From assembly GCA_965206395.1 (NCBI GenBank), contig CBDBJK010000033.1:62001-126000 (forward strand): a DNA stretch of 64,000 bases. The letters run 5' to 3'. The stretch comes from CBDBJK01 sp965206395 (GTDB lineage: Bacteria > Chloroflexota > Dehalococcoidia > Lucifugimonadales > CATOSD01). Below, in pieces: positions 25,787 to 35,067 of this stretch. The notes beneath the pieces are model-generated. The model worked only from the letters and a program-made list of their open reading frames with translations, had not been told where the DNA came from and did not search any database. Position 1 is the stretch's first letter. Every line of letters begins with the position of its first letter. The position numbers and the translations under genes are program-made.

Positions 25787-25815
25787 GTCATGCCGTACCC
25801 AGAGTCCTTATCAAA

Positions 25816-25918
25816 ATGTCATTCTGAACGAAGCGGAGCGAAGTGAAGAATCTAAACGTCCCGTATTACCGAGGACAAAGGTCTTAGATTCCTCGTCGCA
25901 AGCTCCTCGGAATGACAT
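25816..25918. repeat. Dispersed inverted repeat, family B copy 1
   Basis: The ends are ATGTCATTC and GAATGACAT, with inner GAAGAATCT / AGATTCCTC arms. Two similar copies lie at 30711-30794 and 54581-54654. All are intergenic and would fold into long hairpins. The 235 bp between the flanking genes hold nothing else notable. Confidence 0.8.
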
Positions 25919-26021
25919 AGGGAAGTTCATTTTGTTAAGTGCTCTTAGATCGCTAAAGATGGGTTGGCATCAGTAATCTGAGGCTCCGAATTTTCTAGCA
26001 CGTCGATGGAGGGTTCAAAAT

Positions 26022-27272
26022 ATGCAGCGGCGGATGTTCTATGGTTGGGTTGTGGTTGGGGGTGCCTTTACCTCCCACTTCCTTAACTATGGCACTCTGG
26101 TCGTGGCCTTTGGCATATTCTTCCCTTTCATGGCGGAATCGCTGGGCTGGGGGCGAGGTCTGCTTGCCAGCGCGACCCTTTTTGCAAGAATAACCTTTTC
26201 CGTTGGCGCACCTTTTCTGGGCCGCCAGATAGACAAACGTGGGCCACGCCCCTTTATCTTCCTCGGTGGAATTGCCCTTGCGGGTGGCGCAGGTTTGCTC
26301 TCCCTGGTAAATAGCCCCTGGCAGCTGTTCCTCGTATATGGCGTGTTAATGGCTCTGGGAGGCATGGCCCTTGGGCCGCTCAATGCGGACTCGACTGTAG
26401 CAAAGTGGTTCGTGCGGCGGCGAGGAAGGGCACTGGCATTTTCTACTATGGGAATGTCGGCAGCGGGTGTAGCCCTTCCATTGCCTCTGTCACTCCTCAT
26501 AGTTCAAGTGGGTTGGCGTGAAGCCTGGGCGTTCCTTGGTGTCTTCATTATCCTGATCGCGTTGATTGTCGCGCCCTTCATGCGTCGAAGGCCAGAGGAC
26601 TATGGGATGGTCCCCGACGGTCAGCCCATGGGAAAGAGCGCAGAAGGCAGTACCGCTGTCGTGGAAGAGGTCTCCTTGACGGCAAAGGAAGCCGTGCGCA
26701 CCCCAGCTTTCTGGCTTCTGGTCGCCAGCACAAACCTTGCCGGGCTTGCCATCTCTGGCGTTAACCTGCACATCTTCTCTTACATTACCGACAGGGGTAT
26801 TTCCGCAGGCGTGGCAGCAGGCGCAATCACATACCTGTATTGTCTCCAATCGATTGCCAAGCCGCTCTGGGGCTTCGTGGCGGAGCGGCTGCACGTACGA
26901 TACTGCCTTGCCACATGTTATCTCGGAGGCGCGCTCGGCATCATGCTTCTCATGGGAGCATCGACCCTGGCGGGGTTCGTGATCTTCGCCAGCATATACG
27001 GCCTAACTCGTGGCGCTCAGTCATTTATCAGCAGCCTTGCATGGTCTGACTACTTCGGGAGGGCGGCGCAAGGGGCTATTCGAGGAACAGCAGCGCCTTT
27101 CGGATTCGTTTCCAGTGTGGGAGGGCCGGTACTGGGCGGGCTGCTGTTCGACCTGAAAGGCGACTACATGCTGGCATTCTCGGTATTCGTTGTCGCCTTT
27201 TTGTCGGCGAGCCTTGCCGCATTAATGGCCCGCCCGCCACAGATTGTAGTTCTGCCCGTTGAGGCCGACTGA
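26022..27272 (+). CDS. MFS transporter (monocarboxylate/oxalate-formate type)
   Basis: A 416-aa inner-membrane carrier with about twelve hydrophobic segments. The MFS loop motif is seen as GRQIDKRGPRPFIFLGG between helices 2 and 3, and KWFVRRRGRALAFSTMGMSAAG marks helix 4-5, as in the monocarboxylate/oxalate:formate antiporter branch. A cytoplasmic linker lies near residue 200. GGAGG is positioned before the ATG. Substrate cannot be assigned; an organic acid is likely. The methyltransferase relic converges on its 3' end with a 6-bp gap. Confidence 0.88.
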   Translation: MQRRMFYGWVVVGGAFTSHFLNYGTLVVAFGIFFPFMAESLGWGRGLLASATLFARITFSVGAPFLGRQIDKRGPRPFIFLGGIALAGGAGLLSLVNSPWQLFLVYGVLMALGGMALGPLNADSTVAKWFVRRRGRALAFSTMGMSAAGVALPLPLSLLIVQVGWREAWAFLGVFIILIALIVAPFMRRRPEDYGMVPDGQPMGKSAEGSTAVVEEVSLTAKEAVRTPAFWLLVASTNLAGLAISGVNLHIFSYITDRGISAGVAAGAITYLYCLQSIAKPLWGFVAERLHVRYCLATCYLGGALGIMLLMGASTLAGFVIFASIYGLTRGAQSFISSLAWSDYFGRAAQGAIRGTAAPFGFVSSVGGPVLGGLLFDLKGDYMLAFSVFVVAFLSASLAALMARPPQIVVLPVEAD

Positions 27273-27278
27273 TATTGC

Positions 27279-28037
27279 CTAAAGTTTGTGCCCCAGTATC
27301 TGTATCCGTGACGTGTTGAAGAACCAGTTTCCCTCAGCATCCTGTCCCATGTCCACGTGGCGCTTAACCGATGCCGGAGGGCTTTGGAGCATTGAAAAGA
27401 TGCGTTCACGATTCTCTGGCGAAGTATCTGAACGGGCCATCCACCCCTCTATGTCCTTCATTCCACTCTGGGTAATTTGCGTCTGCACGACTTCTAGACC
27501 AGCGTTCTCATAGGCCTGTTGCCACTGAGCATGGCTGTGGCTGCTGATATGGCTGGAGTCTCGTAATCGCTCGATGTCGTCGATATATGCCTGGGCCTCA
27601 GGGTCTTCAGAACCCATGCTGTCTATCGTGAGCACCCTTCCGCCCTGCTTGCTTACGCGGGCCATCTCCTGGACGGCGGGCGCGTGGTCGGGGAAATGAT
27701 GGGCTGCCGAACGCGAAGTTACCAGGTCGAAAGTTTCATTTTGGAAAGGGATAGCCATAGTATCCACAGCTACCCGCCAGAGGTTGGTGACCCCTTTCTG
27801 TTCCATAAGGACGGGCACTTCATGGAGCATACCCAGCGTCAAGTCGCTTGCCACAACGTGCCGCACGTGAGGGGCGAAGGCGCAAGCCAGATGGCCCGGC
27901 CCTGTGCCAATGTCAAGCACAAACTCATCGCCTTGAAGGTTGGCGAACTGAACAATCTGTGCCAGAACCTCCGCGTTGCCGTGGCCGGCACTTTGTCGAT
28001 ATCGTTCCGCTCTGGCACCGAAGTACTCTCTGGCTGC
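27279..28037 (-). pseudogene. SAM-dependent methyltransferase, main part, split by IS630
   Basis: A class I methyltransferase: VLDIGTGPGHLACAFAPHV is the SAM-binding motif I, followed by ASDLTLGML, a motif II region and HFPDHAPAVQEMARVSKQGG (motif III). The frame is open from the stop at 27279 up to the IS end (AAREYFGARAERYRQSAGHG upstream of motif I). The first 16 codons lie on the other side of the IS at 29190-29237. Joined at the CTAG target, the two parts give one 268-aa protein. A GTG at 27920 could start a shortened protein of 213 aa beginning at motif I, but this would lack the N-terminal helix. I consider the gene inactivated. Confidence 0.85.
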
Positions 28038-28038
28038 T

Positions 28039-29189
28039 GTGGTTCAACGTTTTTGTATTGATGGGTAGAGTGACTTTAGCTTGATGCGCGCATCCTCGGT
28101 AGTGAAGCGCCAATCCACTCGTATCACATCCCGGTTGCGTTGATTCTGCCAAGCATTGACCTCGCCGCGCAGGATGTCTTGATTGGCAATCCGTCGGTCC
28201 AGGCACTGTCGAGCCAGCACACCGATCTCTATCTCCGCCATATTCAACCAACTCCCGTGTTTGGGATAGTGTATCTCCAGTCGCTCAGCTATACGCCTCC
28301 AGCAGGCTCGAATGCCTCGTATAGCGAGGACAGCTTGTGAGTGTTGAGATTGTCCATTACCAGCACGATCCGGTCTCTGTCTAGTCCTCGTCGACCAGTT
28401 TCTTTATCACATGCGGTCCACCTTCGTGCGACGGACCTCGACTCGGCGCCATCCGTCCAACGGTGCAAACAGCATGCAGGCTGCTCACTCCATTGCGCTC
28501 GTATTCGTAGTCGTATGCCGCCGATAAGCCGGGCGCTGCGGGACGCGGCACTCGCGTCTCCTTGACTTGCTGTTTGCTCGTCTCATCCATGCAGAACCTC
28601 ATTCCCATCGTACGGCCGTTGGTAGACCTGACGTCTTCCATCGCGCACACAAACTCCGCGCTCTGACCGGGCGGGATGCACCAAAGCCACGGCTTCAGTT
28701 CGTTTTTTTTTTTAAGCGCCTGGCGAACCGTCTCGGTGCTAATGGTCCCGACTATCTCACACTCGACCAACTGGTCAGCCAACAGCTTCAGGGTCCAACT
28801 GGCACGCCCCTCCGGCGGTTCCCCGCAGGCCATCGCTATCAACCGTGCTTCACCTTCGCCCAGTCTCTTTTGACGCCGACGCAGTTGCTTTTTGCGATTC
28901 AGCGCAGACTCGACCCCCTCCTCCACACAGCGCTTGCGTATTCGCTCGACCGTTGACTGTCCCAGACCGACCTGGTGATGTCCGCGTCCTTCATTCCCCC
29001 GTGGCCGAGCGTGACTCATCGCTCATCAGCAGAATGCGCGCATATGAGACCAAGGCGTTGAGTTCCTGTTGCGTCGGTAGTCAGTCTGATGTACTTCTTG
29101 GTAGACATCATGGTTCCTCCTCCGAACGTTACGATTGAACCCCCAAGAGGAACAATGACTCTCATGGCATTTCAATGATGTTGGACCAC
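28039..29189 (-). mobile_element. IS630-family insertion sequence, copy 3 (degraded by small deletions)
   Basis: The same element as copies 1 and 2 in reverse orientation, about 100 bp shorter. The loss is spread over some 16 small deletions of 2-10 bp and one of about 32 bp (near 29040), with very few substitutions in the retained sequence. The transposase is broken in several places. The slippery run has 11 A instead of 9, which fuses the two transposase frames in phase. The right end is flanked by TA of CTAG; at the left end the TA has lost its A. It interrupts a methyltransferase gene. Confidence 0.9.
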
Positions 29190-29237
29190 TAGTTGGCTGG
29201 GCGTTCCAGCGCCTTCTTGATCCTGCTGCAACGGCAT
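29190..29237 (-). pseudogene. SAM-dependent methyltransferase, first 16 codons
   Basis: On the minus strand AAGGATGGAGGTGC precedes ATG (29237) and the codons read MPLQQDQEGAGTPSQL. The last codon CTA is the left half of the CTAG target. The first codon beyond the IS is GCA at 28037, so the frame continues without change into AAREYFG. The 220 bp to the next gene show no other coding signal. Confidence 0.7.
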
Positions 29238-29458
29238 GCACCTCCATCCTTACTCGTCAAAAGCGAGTCTAGCATCGGCGTCAAGGCTCGTCAATTGCAG
29301 TGCGATACACAGCGTCATCGCATTGGCAAGTTGGCATATCTTCGCTGATTTGTGCGAACATATATATGAACATATGAATGGCGCGATTGAAGATTCCCGT
29401 TCGGCGGCAAGACATCAGTGGAATTTCAGACCGTGCATATCCCAAGACGGAGCGATTT

Positions 29459-30645
29459 ATGGACTTGAATAGAGTTGCGGACGCCGTTGTCATTGGAGGC
29501 GGTGTCGTGGGAGCAAGCATCGCCCACTATCTGGCTGACAAGGGACTGACGAATGTTGTAATTCTGGAGAGGACAGAGTCGGGAGTGGCGCTACTGGCAA
29601 GACATCGGGACTGATACGTATGCATTACACCAACCCCTGGGACGCGGCGTTGACTCGGGCAAGCCTAGAAGTCTTCCAGAATTGGAGCGACGTTATCGGG
29701 GGGAATTGCGGCTTTCACAGGTCAGGCTTTCTGTTCCTCATCGGTCATCAAGAGATACCTCTGCTTCAGGCTAACGTCAAGATGCTTCAGGAAGCGGGGG
29801 TGAACACGTGGATCATTTCCCCAGAGGATGTCAAGCTAATGCAGCCCTTCATGGAAGTGGAAGACGTGGGGGCCGCTGCTTATGAACCCGACAGCGGATA
29901 CGCCGACGGTTGGGATACGGCAAATAGCCTGGCGCAGCGCGCCAAAGACATGGGAGTTGAAGTACGACAGGGTATAGAGGCCACCCAGATAGTCGTCGAA
30001 AAGGGTAAAGTGAATGGCGTAATGACGAGCCAGGGAGTAGTGTCAGCTCCAACGGTGATATTAGCAGCCGGGCCATGGTCGGCCCCTCTTGCGCTTACCG
30101 CCGGAATTGATCTACCCGTACGAGGCCGACGCAGTTGCTCAGGGGTATTGGAAAGACCCGCGTCAATTGAAGACCACATGGTGGTGATCGATCAGGCATT
30201 GCACCTCTCGTTTCACCCGGACGCGCCAAACCTTACCCTGTTTGGCGTCCGCACCACGATACAGGGGATAGAAGATGGGGGTGCCGACCCTGACGCCTAC
30301 TCCACGCGGGCGGGACAGACTGATCTCGCAAACGTGAGCAGCAGGATGATTCGTCGCATTCCCGCGATGGTTGATGCTGAGTTCAAGGGCACTTGGGCCG
30401 GTGTAGACGGCTTTACGCCGGATGGACATGCTATCCTGGACAAAGCTCCAGACGTTGAGGGCCTTTACATCGCTGCAGGTTTCAGCGGCACTGGTTTCAA
30501 GACATCCCCGGCGGTGGGCAAATGCATGGCGGAACTGATACTGGAAGGCAAGGCCACAACCGTCGATATTGACGCCTTCAGATTGAGTCGCTTCGCTGAG
30601 GGTAAGCCCCTGGTTGGAGAGCACGAATACGCTCCTCCCGCCTGA
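29459..30645 (+). CDS. FAD-dependent oxidoreductase (DAO/sarcosine-oxidase-like), frameshifted
   Basis: The N-terminus has the FAD-binding motif VIGGGVVGASIAHYLA followed by VVILER. After GAGTCGGGAGT the frame breaks: the original runs to a stop at 29614, while the true continuation (GATGKTSGLIRMHYTNPW, then VDGFTPDGHAILDKAPDVEG and YIAAGFSGTGFKTSPA) is in another frame to 30645. One base is missing at about 29582-29587. ATG 29459 has GGAG seven bases upstream. The family oxidises amines or amino acids such as sarcosine, glycine or dimethylglycine. If the indel is real the gene is dead. If it is a sequence error the product is 395 aa, normal for the family. Confidence 0.82.
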
Positions 30646-30710
30646 GAAGCGTCGTCTCTATTCGCAAGCTGACGCAGGTATTTAGAATGCCTGTCAAAGG
30701 AACTTACTCT

Positions 30711-30794
30711 ATGTCATTCCGAGGAGCCTGCGACGAGGAATCTTAACATGGCGCCAAGATTCTTCACTCCGTTTCGCTTCACTCAGAATGACAT
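30711..30794. repeat. Dispersed inverted repeat, family B copy 2
   Basis: Ends ATGTCATTC / GAATGACAT, inner arms GAGGAATCTT and AAGATTCTTC. Located between two convergent genes, where the hairpin may end transcription from both sides. Confidence 0.8.
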
Positions 30795-30827
30795 TGTAAT
30801 CTTTCTAGGCACGACTTCTGCGATATT

Positions 30828-33056
30828 TCAGACGGGGTTTTGCTCCTTCAGAGCGCGGTAGATTTTCTCCGCTGTTATGGGCAAGCTATGGATGCGAACG
30901 CCTACGGCGTCGGCAACCGCGTTGGCGATAGCTGCTGTTACAGGGCCATTGGGGTTTTCGCCGATGCCCTTTGCCTTGTACGGCCCCATACCGCTTTCAG
31001 ACTCAAGCAGTACCGTGCGGATTTCAGGGATGTCCATGACGGTTGGTATCTTGTAATCTCCGAAGGAAAGCGTGGTCACACGTCCGTCCTCGACCTGAAG
31101 TTCCTCCATGAGGGCGTAACCTATGCCTTGCATCAGTCCACCATAAATCTGACCCTGATGCCCAACCGGATTCAGGATTCGTCCAACGTCGTGGGCAGAC
31201 GTGATGCGCAGCAACTTGACCTCGCCTGTTTCGGGATCAACCGAAACCTCCGCCACCTGAGCCGTGAACGAGGTAATCTCGGCATGTCCGATGCCCTGAT
31301 AGTGCCCTCTGCCAGTAATTGTTCGCCCGACGCTGCTCAATAAATCACTCCATGACTTTGAATCGCCCGTATCCTGATTTCTGATCTCATCGCCTTCTAC
31401 AACTATCTTCTCTTCCTGCCACCCCAGAAGCTCTGCCGTTAGCTGTTTCAGTTGCTGTCTGGCATCCGTCACCGCCTGATTCGAGGTAATGCTGGCTATG
31501 CGCGTCACGCGGCTACCCCCGACGCCAGAATCGAAAGGCACCGCGTCTGTATTCCACACCTGAACGTCTACACGCTCCGGCGGAAGCCCCAACTCCTCAG
31601 CCACGATCTGACGCAGGCTTGTGTAAGTCCCGGTTCCCTGCTCGAATACGGGAGTATTGAGAACGATAGTGCCGTCGGGATTCAGCGTGACAGCAGCGTG
31701 GGACTCACCTCCGCCAGGGCCGCGCTCACCCATCGAGATGCCTCGGCCCACATTGGCTGGTTTTGGCGAATGGTAATCAGAGGCCTCAATTGCCGCCTCC
31801 AGAGTCTCTTTTGCTCTAATCTCTTCGTAGAGTGTTCCGGTAGGTGTTTCGGCTCCATCTTCAAGGAGGTTCAACTTGCGGAATTCCAAAGGGTCAATTT
31901 CGAGCCGCCGAGCAATCATGTCCATATGGGATTCCAGGGCAAACAGGACTTGCGGTTCGCCCGGAGAACGCATATGCCCGCATGGAACGTTGTTTGTGTA
32001 GACCTGGACAGCCTCAATATGAACGTTTGGTATCTTGTAACATCCTCCCGCATGCGATGCGCCGCCAAGGTTGACTCCCGGCTTGAACCCGCCGTATGCT
32101 CCGCTATTGAAAATAACATGAGCTTCATGGGCTACCAGCGTGCCGTCTCGATTTACGCCCGTCTTTAAGCTTGTGATGGATGCATGGCGGGGGTTTGCGG
32201 CAAGAAACTCCTCCGCATAGTTCATCACCATCTTTACAGGTTTGCCGCTGTGTAAAGCCAGAAAGTAGCACAGCGGTACATTCAGGGGCGAGCCTTTGCC
32301 TCCGAAGTCGCCGCCAATATAAGTCTGGTTGATGAGGAATCGTTCCAGAGCTATTCCAAGTGCGTCGGACATCTGTTGGCGCAGGGCAAACGGACTCTTG
32401 TTTGAGGCCCAGACCTGAATCCTGCCTTCGTCATCAATCCAGACAAGGCATGAATGAGTCTCCAGATATGCCTGATGCGCCATCGGAGTGCTAAACTCGT
32501 TCTCCACGATGATGTCCGCCTTAGCGAAACCATCCTCAACGCTTCCTTTTCCCCATAAATTGCGCGCGAACAGATTAGAGGGCTTATCCAGCAATTGAGG
32601 AAGACCGATGTAGCTGTTCACGTCTGGATGAACCAGTGGAGCGTCCTCCTTGACGGCTTCTAGTGGGTCAAGGACGGCAGGCAGTTCCTCATACTCCACG
32701 TCTATGAGATCGAGGGCTTGCTGCGCGGTGTCTTCGTCTACAGCCGCGACTGCCGCGACAGGCTCTCCAATGTATCGGACTACCTCGTTTGCCAGAAGAG
32801 GCACGTCCCGCAAGCGGCGACCGTAGAGGACGCCCTTAACGTCAGCGCCCGTGAGAACCGCATGAACGCCTTCCATCTCTTCGGCCCTGGAGGAGTCGAT
32901 ATTTACGATGCGTGCATGAGAGAGGTGGCTGCGCAATACCTTGCCCCAGAGTGTTCCGGGCAGCGCGAAGTCCGCCGTGTATTGCGCGCTCCCCGTGACC
33001 TTCTCCGGCCCATCTACTCTTGGGGTTGGCTGGCCGATGACACGGTACGAAACCAT
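30828..33056 (-). CDS. Molybdopterin-binding subunit of xanthine-dehydrogenase-family hydroxylase
   Basis: The 742-aa protein is the large catalytic subunit of a molybdenum hydroxylase. The N-terminal a/b hammerhead domain (IGQPTPRVDGPEKVTGSAQY) is followed by MoCo-binding segments (IGGDFGGKG, PCGHMRSPGEPQ) and the C-terminal YKAKGIGENPNGPVTAAIA with the catalytic Glu of GxGE. It lacks the AYRCSFR active-site loop of aerobic CO dehydrogenase, so a purine, nicotinate, aldehyde or aromatic-CoA-type substrate is more likely. Its small, medium and CoxG-like partners are transcribed divergently from 33193. AGGTGA precedes the ATG. Confidence 0.9.
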   Translation of the reverse strand: MVSYRVIGQPTPRVDGPEKVTGSAQYTADFALPGTLWGKVLRSHLSHARIVNIDSSRAEEMEGVHAVLTGADVKGVLYGRRLRDVPLLANEVVRYIGEPVAAVAAVDEDTAQQALDLIDVEYEELPAVLDPLEAVKEDAPLVHPDVNSYIGLPQLLDKPSNLFARNLWGKGSVEDGFAKADIIVENEFSTPMAHQAYLETHSCLVWIDDEGRIQVWASNKSPFALRQQMSDALGIALERFLINQTYIGGDFGGKGSPLNVPLCYFLALHSGKPVKMVMNYAEEFLAANPRHASITSLKTGVNRDGTLVAHEAHVIFNSGAYGGFKPGVNLGGASHAGGCYKIPNVHIEAVQVYTNNVPCGHMRSPGEPQVLFALESHMDMIARRLEIDPLEFRKLNLLEDGAETPTGTLYEEIRAKETLEAAIEASDYHSPKPANVGRGISMGERGPGGGESHAAVTLNPDGTIVLNTPVFEQGTGTYTSLRQIVAEELGLPPERVDVQVWNTDAVPFDSGVGGSRVTRIASITSNQAVTDARQQLKQLTAELLGWQEEKIVVEGDEIRNQDTGDSKSWSDLLSSVGRTITGRGHYQGIGHAEITSFTAQVAEVSVDPETGEVKLLRITSAHDVGRILNPVGHQGQIYGGLMQGIGYALMEELQVEDGRVTTLSFGDYKIPTVMDIPEIRTVLLESESGMGPYKAKGIGENPNGPVTAAIANAVADAVGVRIHSLPITAEKIYRALKEQNPV

Positions 33057-33192
33057 ACTCTCACCTCTTGTCAGGTCTGTGCCTTTGAGATACTATGCCT
33101 GCATCATCATGGATGACCGCAATATACTTTGACCATCGCAGTACGCGGTGGCATTTCAAATCCACGAATCATATTTCGCCAAAGGATACCAG

Positions 33193-33678
33193 ATGACGTC
33201 ACCAGACGCACTATATCCCATGAACATTACCGTCAACGGCAGTGAGCACAATATCGAGGTTCCAGCAAGACGTACGCTGGTGGACTTGCTGCGTTATGAT
33301 CTTGGTCTTACGGGCACAAAGGAGGCGTGCAGTGTTGGTGTCTGTGGAGCCTGCACCGTGCTTATCGAGGGGCGCATGGTTGCTTCCTGCATAACACTGG
33401 CCTTGCAGATTTCCGGAGCAGAGGTAACGACCATCGAGGGCGTCGCACAGGAAGGGCGGTTACATCCCCTACAGCAAAGCTTTACGGAGAACGGCGGTTT
33501 TCAGTGCGGAATCTGCACTCCTGGACAGATACTTGCTGCCAAAGCTCTGCTGGACGTTAATCCTTCGCCAAGCGAGGACGAGGTAAAGGAATGGATGATG
33601 GGCAACCTTTGCCGGTGTACGGGGTATTACCAGATCGTCGAGTCCATCGCCAAAGCAATAGCGGCGTCTGGTAGCTAA
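33193..33678 (+). CDS. [2Fe-2S] subunit of molybdenum hydroxylase
   Basis: Small iron-sulfur subunit that carries electrons from the molybdenum site to FAD. It has a plant-ferredoxin-type cluster (CSVGVCGAC, residues 46-54, plus a later Cys) and the second cluster of the CO-dehydrogenase-type fold (CGICTPGQ and CRCTG). The 161 aa from ATG 33193 fit the family; AAAGGA lies upstream, so I prefer this over the upstream in-frame start at 33148. It is followed after 4 bp by the FAD subunit. Confidence 0.92.
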   Translation: MTSPDALYPMNITVNGSEHNIEVPARRTLVDLLRYDLGLTGTKEACSVGVCGACTVLIEGRMVASCITLALQISGAEVTTIEGVAQEGRLHPLQQSFTENGGFQCGICTPGQILAAKALLDVNPSPSEDEVKEWMMGNLCRCTGYYQIVESIAKAIAASGS

Positions 33679-33682
33679 GCTC

Positions 33683-34543
33683 ATGCGAGACTTCTATTTC
33701 CATAGCCCTGTAAACATGGCGGAGGCTTTATCGCTTCTGCAAGAGCACAATGAGGATGCGCGGCTTATGGCAGGCGGCACGGCCATGGTCAATCTGATGA
33801 AGCAATCCCTGGTCTTTGCCGATCACATAGTCAGCCTCCAACGTGTCCCTGACATGCGTGACATCAGCCTCAAAGATGGGGAGCTTCACATCGGCGGGCT
33901 GGTAACTCATCGAGAGGTTGAGACCTCGGAGCTTGTGAAGAAGCACGTGCCACTGTTGAGCGATGTTTACGCTAAAGTTGCTACTGTCAGGATACGGAAC
34001 ATGGCTACAGTCGGCGGTGGACTCGCTCACGCCGACCCTGCGCAAGACCCACCTCCAGCGCTGATGGTGCTCGGAGCACAAGTACGCCTCGTGTCTGAGC
34101 GAGGAGAGCGGATATTGCCGGTAGAGGAACTGTTCCGCGACTACTATGAGACTGCAATCGAGCCGGACGAGATTTTCGCGGAGCTTATTGTTCCTCAATT
34201 CCCCCAGGATTCTCGTGCCGTTTATATGAAATACCTGCCTCGCACAGCAGACGATTACCCGACGGTGGGCGTTGCTGTCATGGCTAGCATCGAAGATGGA
34301 CGATACATCAGTGTGCGAGTAGCTTTGAACGCGGTCGCGCCGACGCCAGTCCGTGCAACTGCCGTAGAAGACGCGCTAAATGGCGAGCTTGTTGGCGATG
34401 AAACATCAAGAGATGCCGCCGAATTGATTCGCCAATATCTCGATCCCCTGGACGATTTCAGAGGCTCGGCTGAGTACAAACGTGACATGGCCGTCGTGTT
34501 CACACGCCGAGCATTGAATCAAGTATCCAGCATGGCACAATGA
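33683..34543 (+). CDS. FAD-binding subunit of molybdenum hydroxylase
   Basis: Medium subunit (286 aa) of the xanthine dehydrogenase/CO dehydrogenase type. It contains the FAD-binding motif region LMAGGTAMVNLMK and the second motif TVGGGLAHADPAQDPP, close to the usual TIGGxxAxxDPAxD. The C-terminal domain (YPTVGVAVMASIEDGRY) is also present. It sits between the iron-sulfur subunit and the CoxG-like gene and overlaps the latter by four bases (ATGA). Confidence 0.9.
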   Translation: MRDFYFHSPVNMAEALSLLQEHNEDARLMAGGTAMVNLMKQSLVFADHIVSLQRVPDMRDISLKDGELHIGGLVTHREVETSELVKKHVPLLSDVYAKVATVRIRNMATVGGGLAHADPAQDPPPALMVLGAQVRLVSERGERILPVEELFRDYYETAIEPDEIFAELIVPQFPQDSRAVYMKYLPRTADDYPTVGVAVMASIEDGRYISVRVALNAVAPTPVRATAVEDALNGELVGDETSRDAAELIRQYLDPLDDFRGSAEYKRDMAVVFTRRALNQVSSMAQ

Positions 34544-34992
34544 AGTTCGAGCATCAGATAGCCATTGAAGCGGCCCGCAACAAGGTTTGGGCCGTCTTGA
34601 GCAATTTCCCGCAGGCCGCAAGCCTCATGCCCGACGTGAGCGAGGTACGGGAGTTGGAAGACGGGAGCTATCAAGGAACCATGCGTGTCCGGGTCGGGCC
34701 TATTGGCCTCAATTTGACAGGTACGATAGAGGTAGAGCAGGACGAGCCACAGGGACGCTGGAACATGCGAGTGGGCGCGCGGGACAAGCGAGTTGGCGGC
34801 GGCGTTCAAGCGAGCATAGAAGTCATTCTGGTCGAGCAGGACGAAGATAAGTCGGAACTAAGCGTTAAGACAGACGTACAGTTCATAGGGCGTCTGGGTG
34901 ATTTAGGACAACCCCTTATCAAGCGCAAGGCGGATTCAACAATTCAAAAATTTGCGGAAAACCTGAGACTGGCGGTTTCAGGCAAAGGCTGA
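34540..34992 (+). CDS. CoxG-like SRPBCC-domain protein
   Basis: A 150-aa START/SRPBCC-fold protein of the carbon monoxide dehydrogenase subunit G family. Its start (FEHQIAIEAARNKVWAVLSN) and MPDVSEVRELEDGSYQGTMRV are typical. CoxG proteins are accessory and thought to help recruit the hydroxylase to the membrane; they occur with many hydroxylases, not only with CO dehydrogenase. Translationally coupled to the FAD subunit by ATGA. It ends 75 bp before a convergent gene. Confidence 0.85.
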   Translation: MKFEHQIAIEAARNKVWAVLSNFPQAASLMPDVSEVRELEDGSYQGTMRVRVGPIGLNLTGTIEVEQDEPQGRWNMRVGARDKRVGGGVQASIEVILVEQDEDKSELSVKTDVQFIGRLGDLGQPLIKRKADSTIQKFAENLRLAVSGKG

Positions 34993-35067
34993 TTTCCGAT
35001 CAATTTCGCAGAGCGGGGTCACTTCCTGGTACGCCAAGCCGACATGACCTCGCTTCGAGGGCTTATC

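Noticed and set aside
30828..34992. Aerobic carbon monoxide dehydrogenase (coxMSL)
   Set aside because: The large subunit lacks the AYRCSFR loop, and the gene order is divergent; CoxG alone does not prove CO oxidation.
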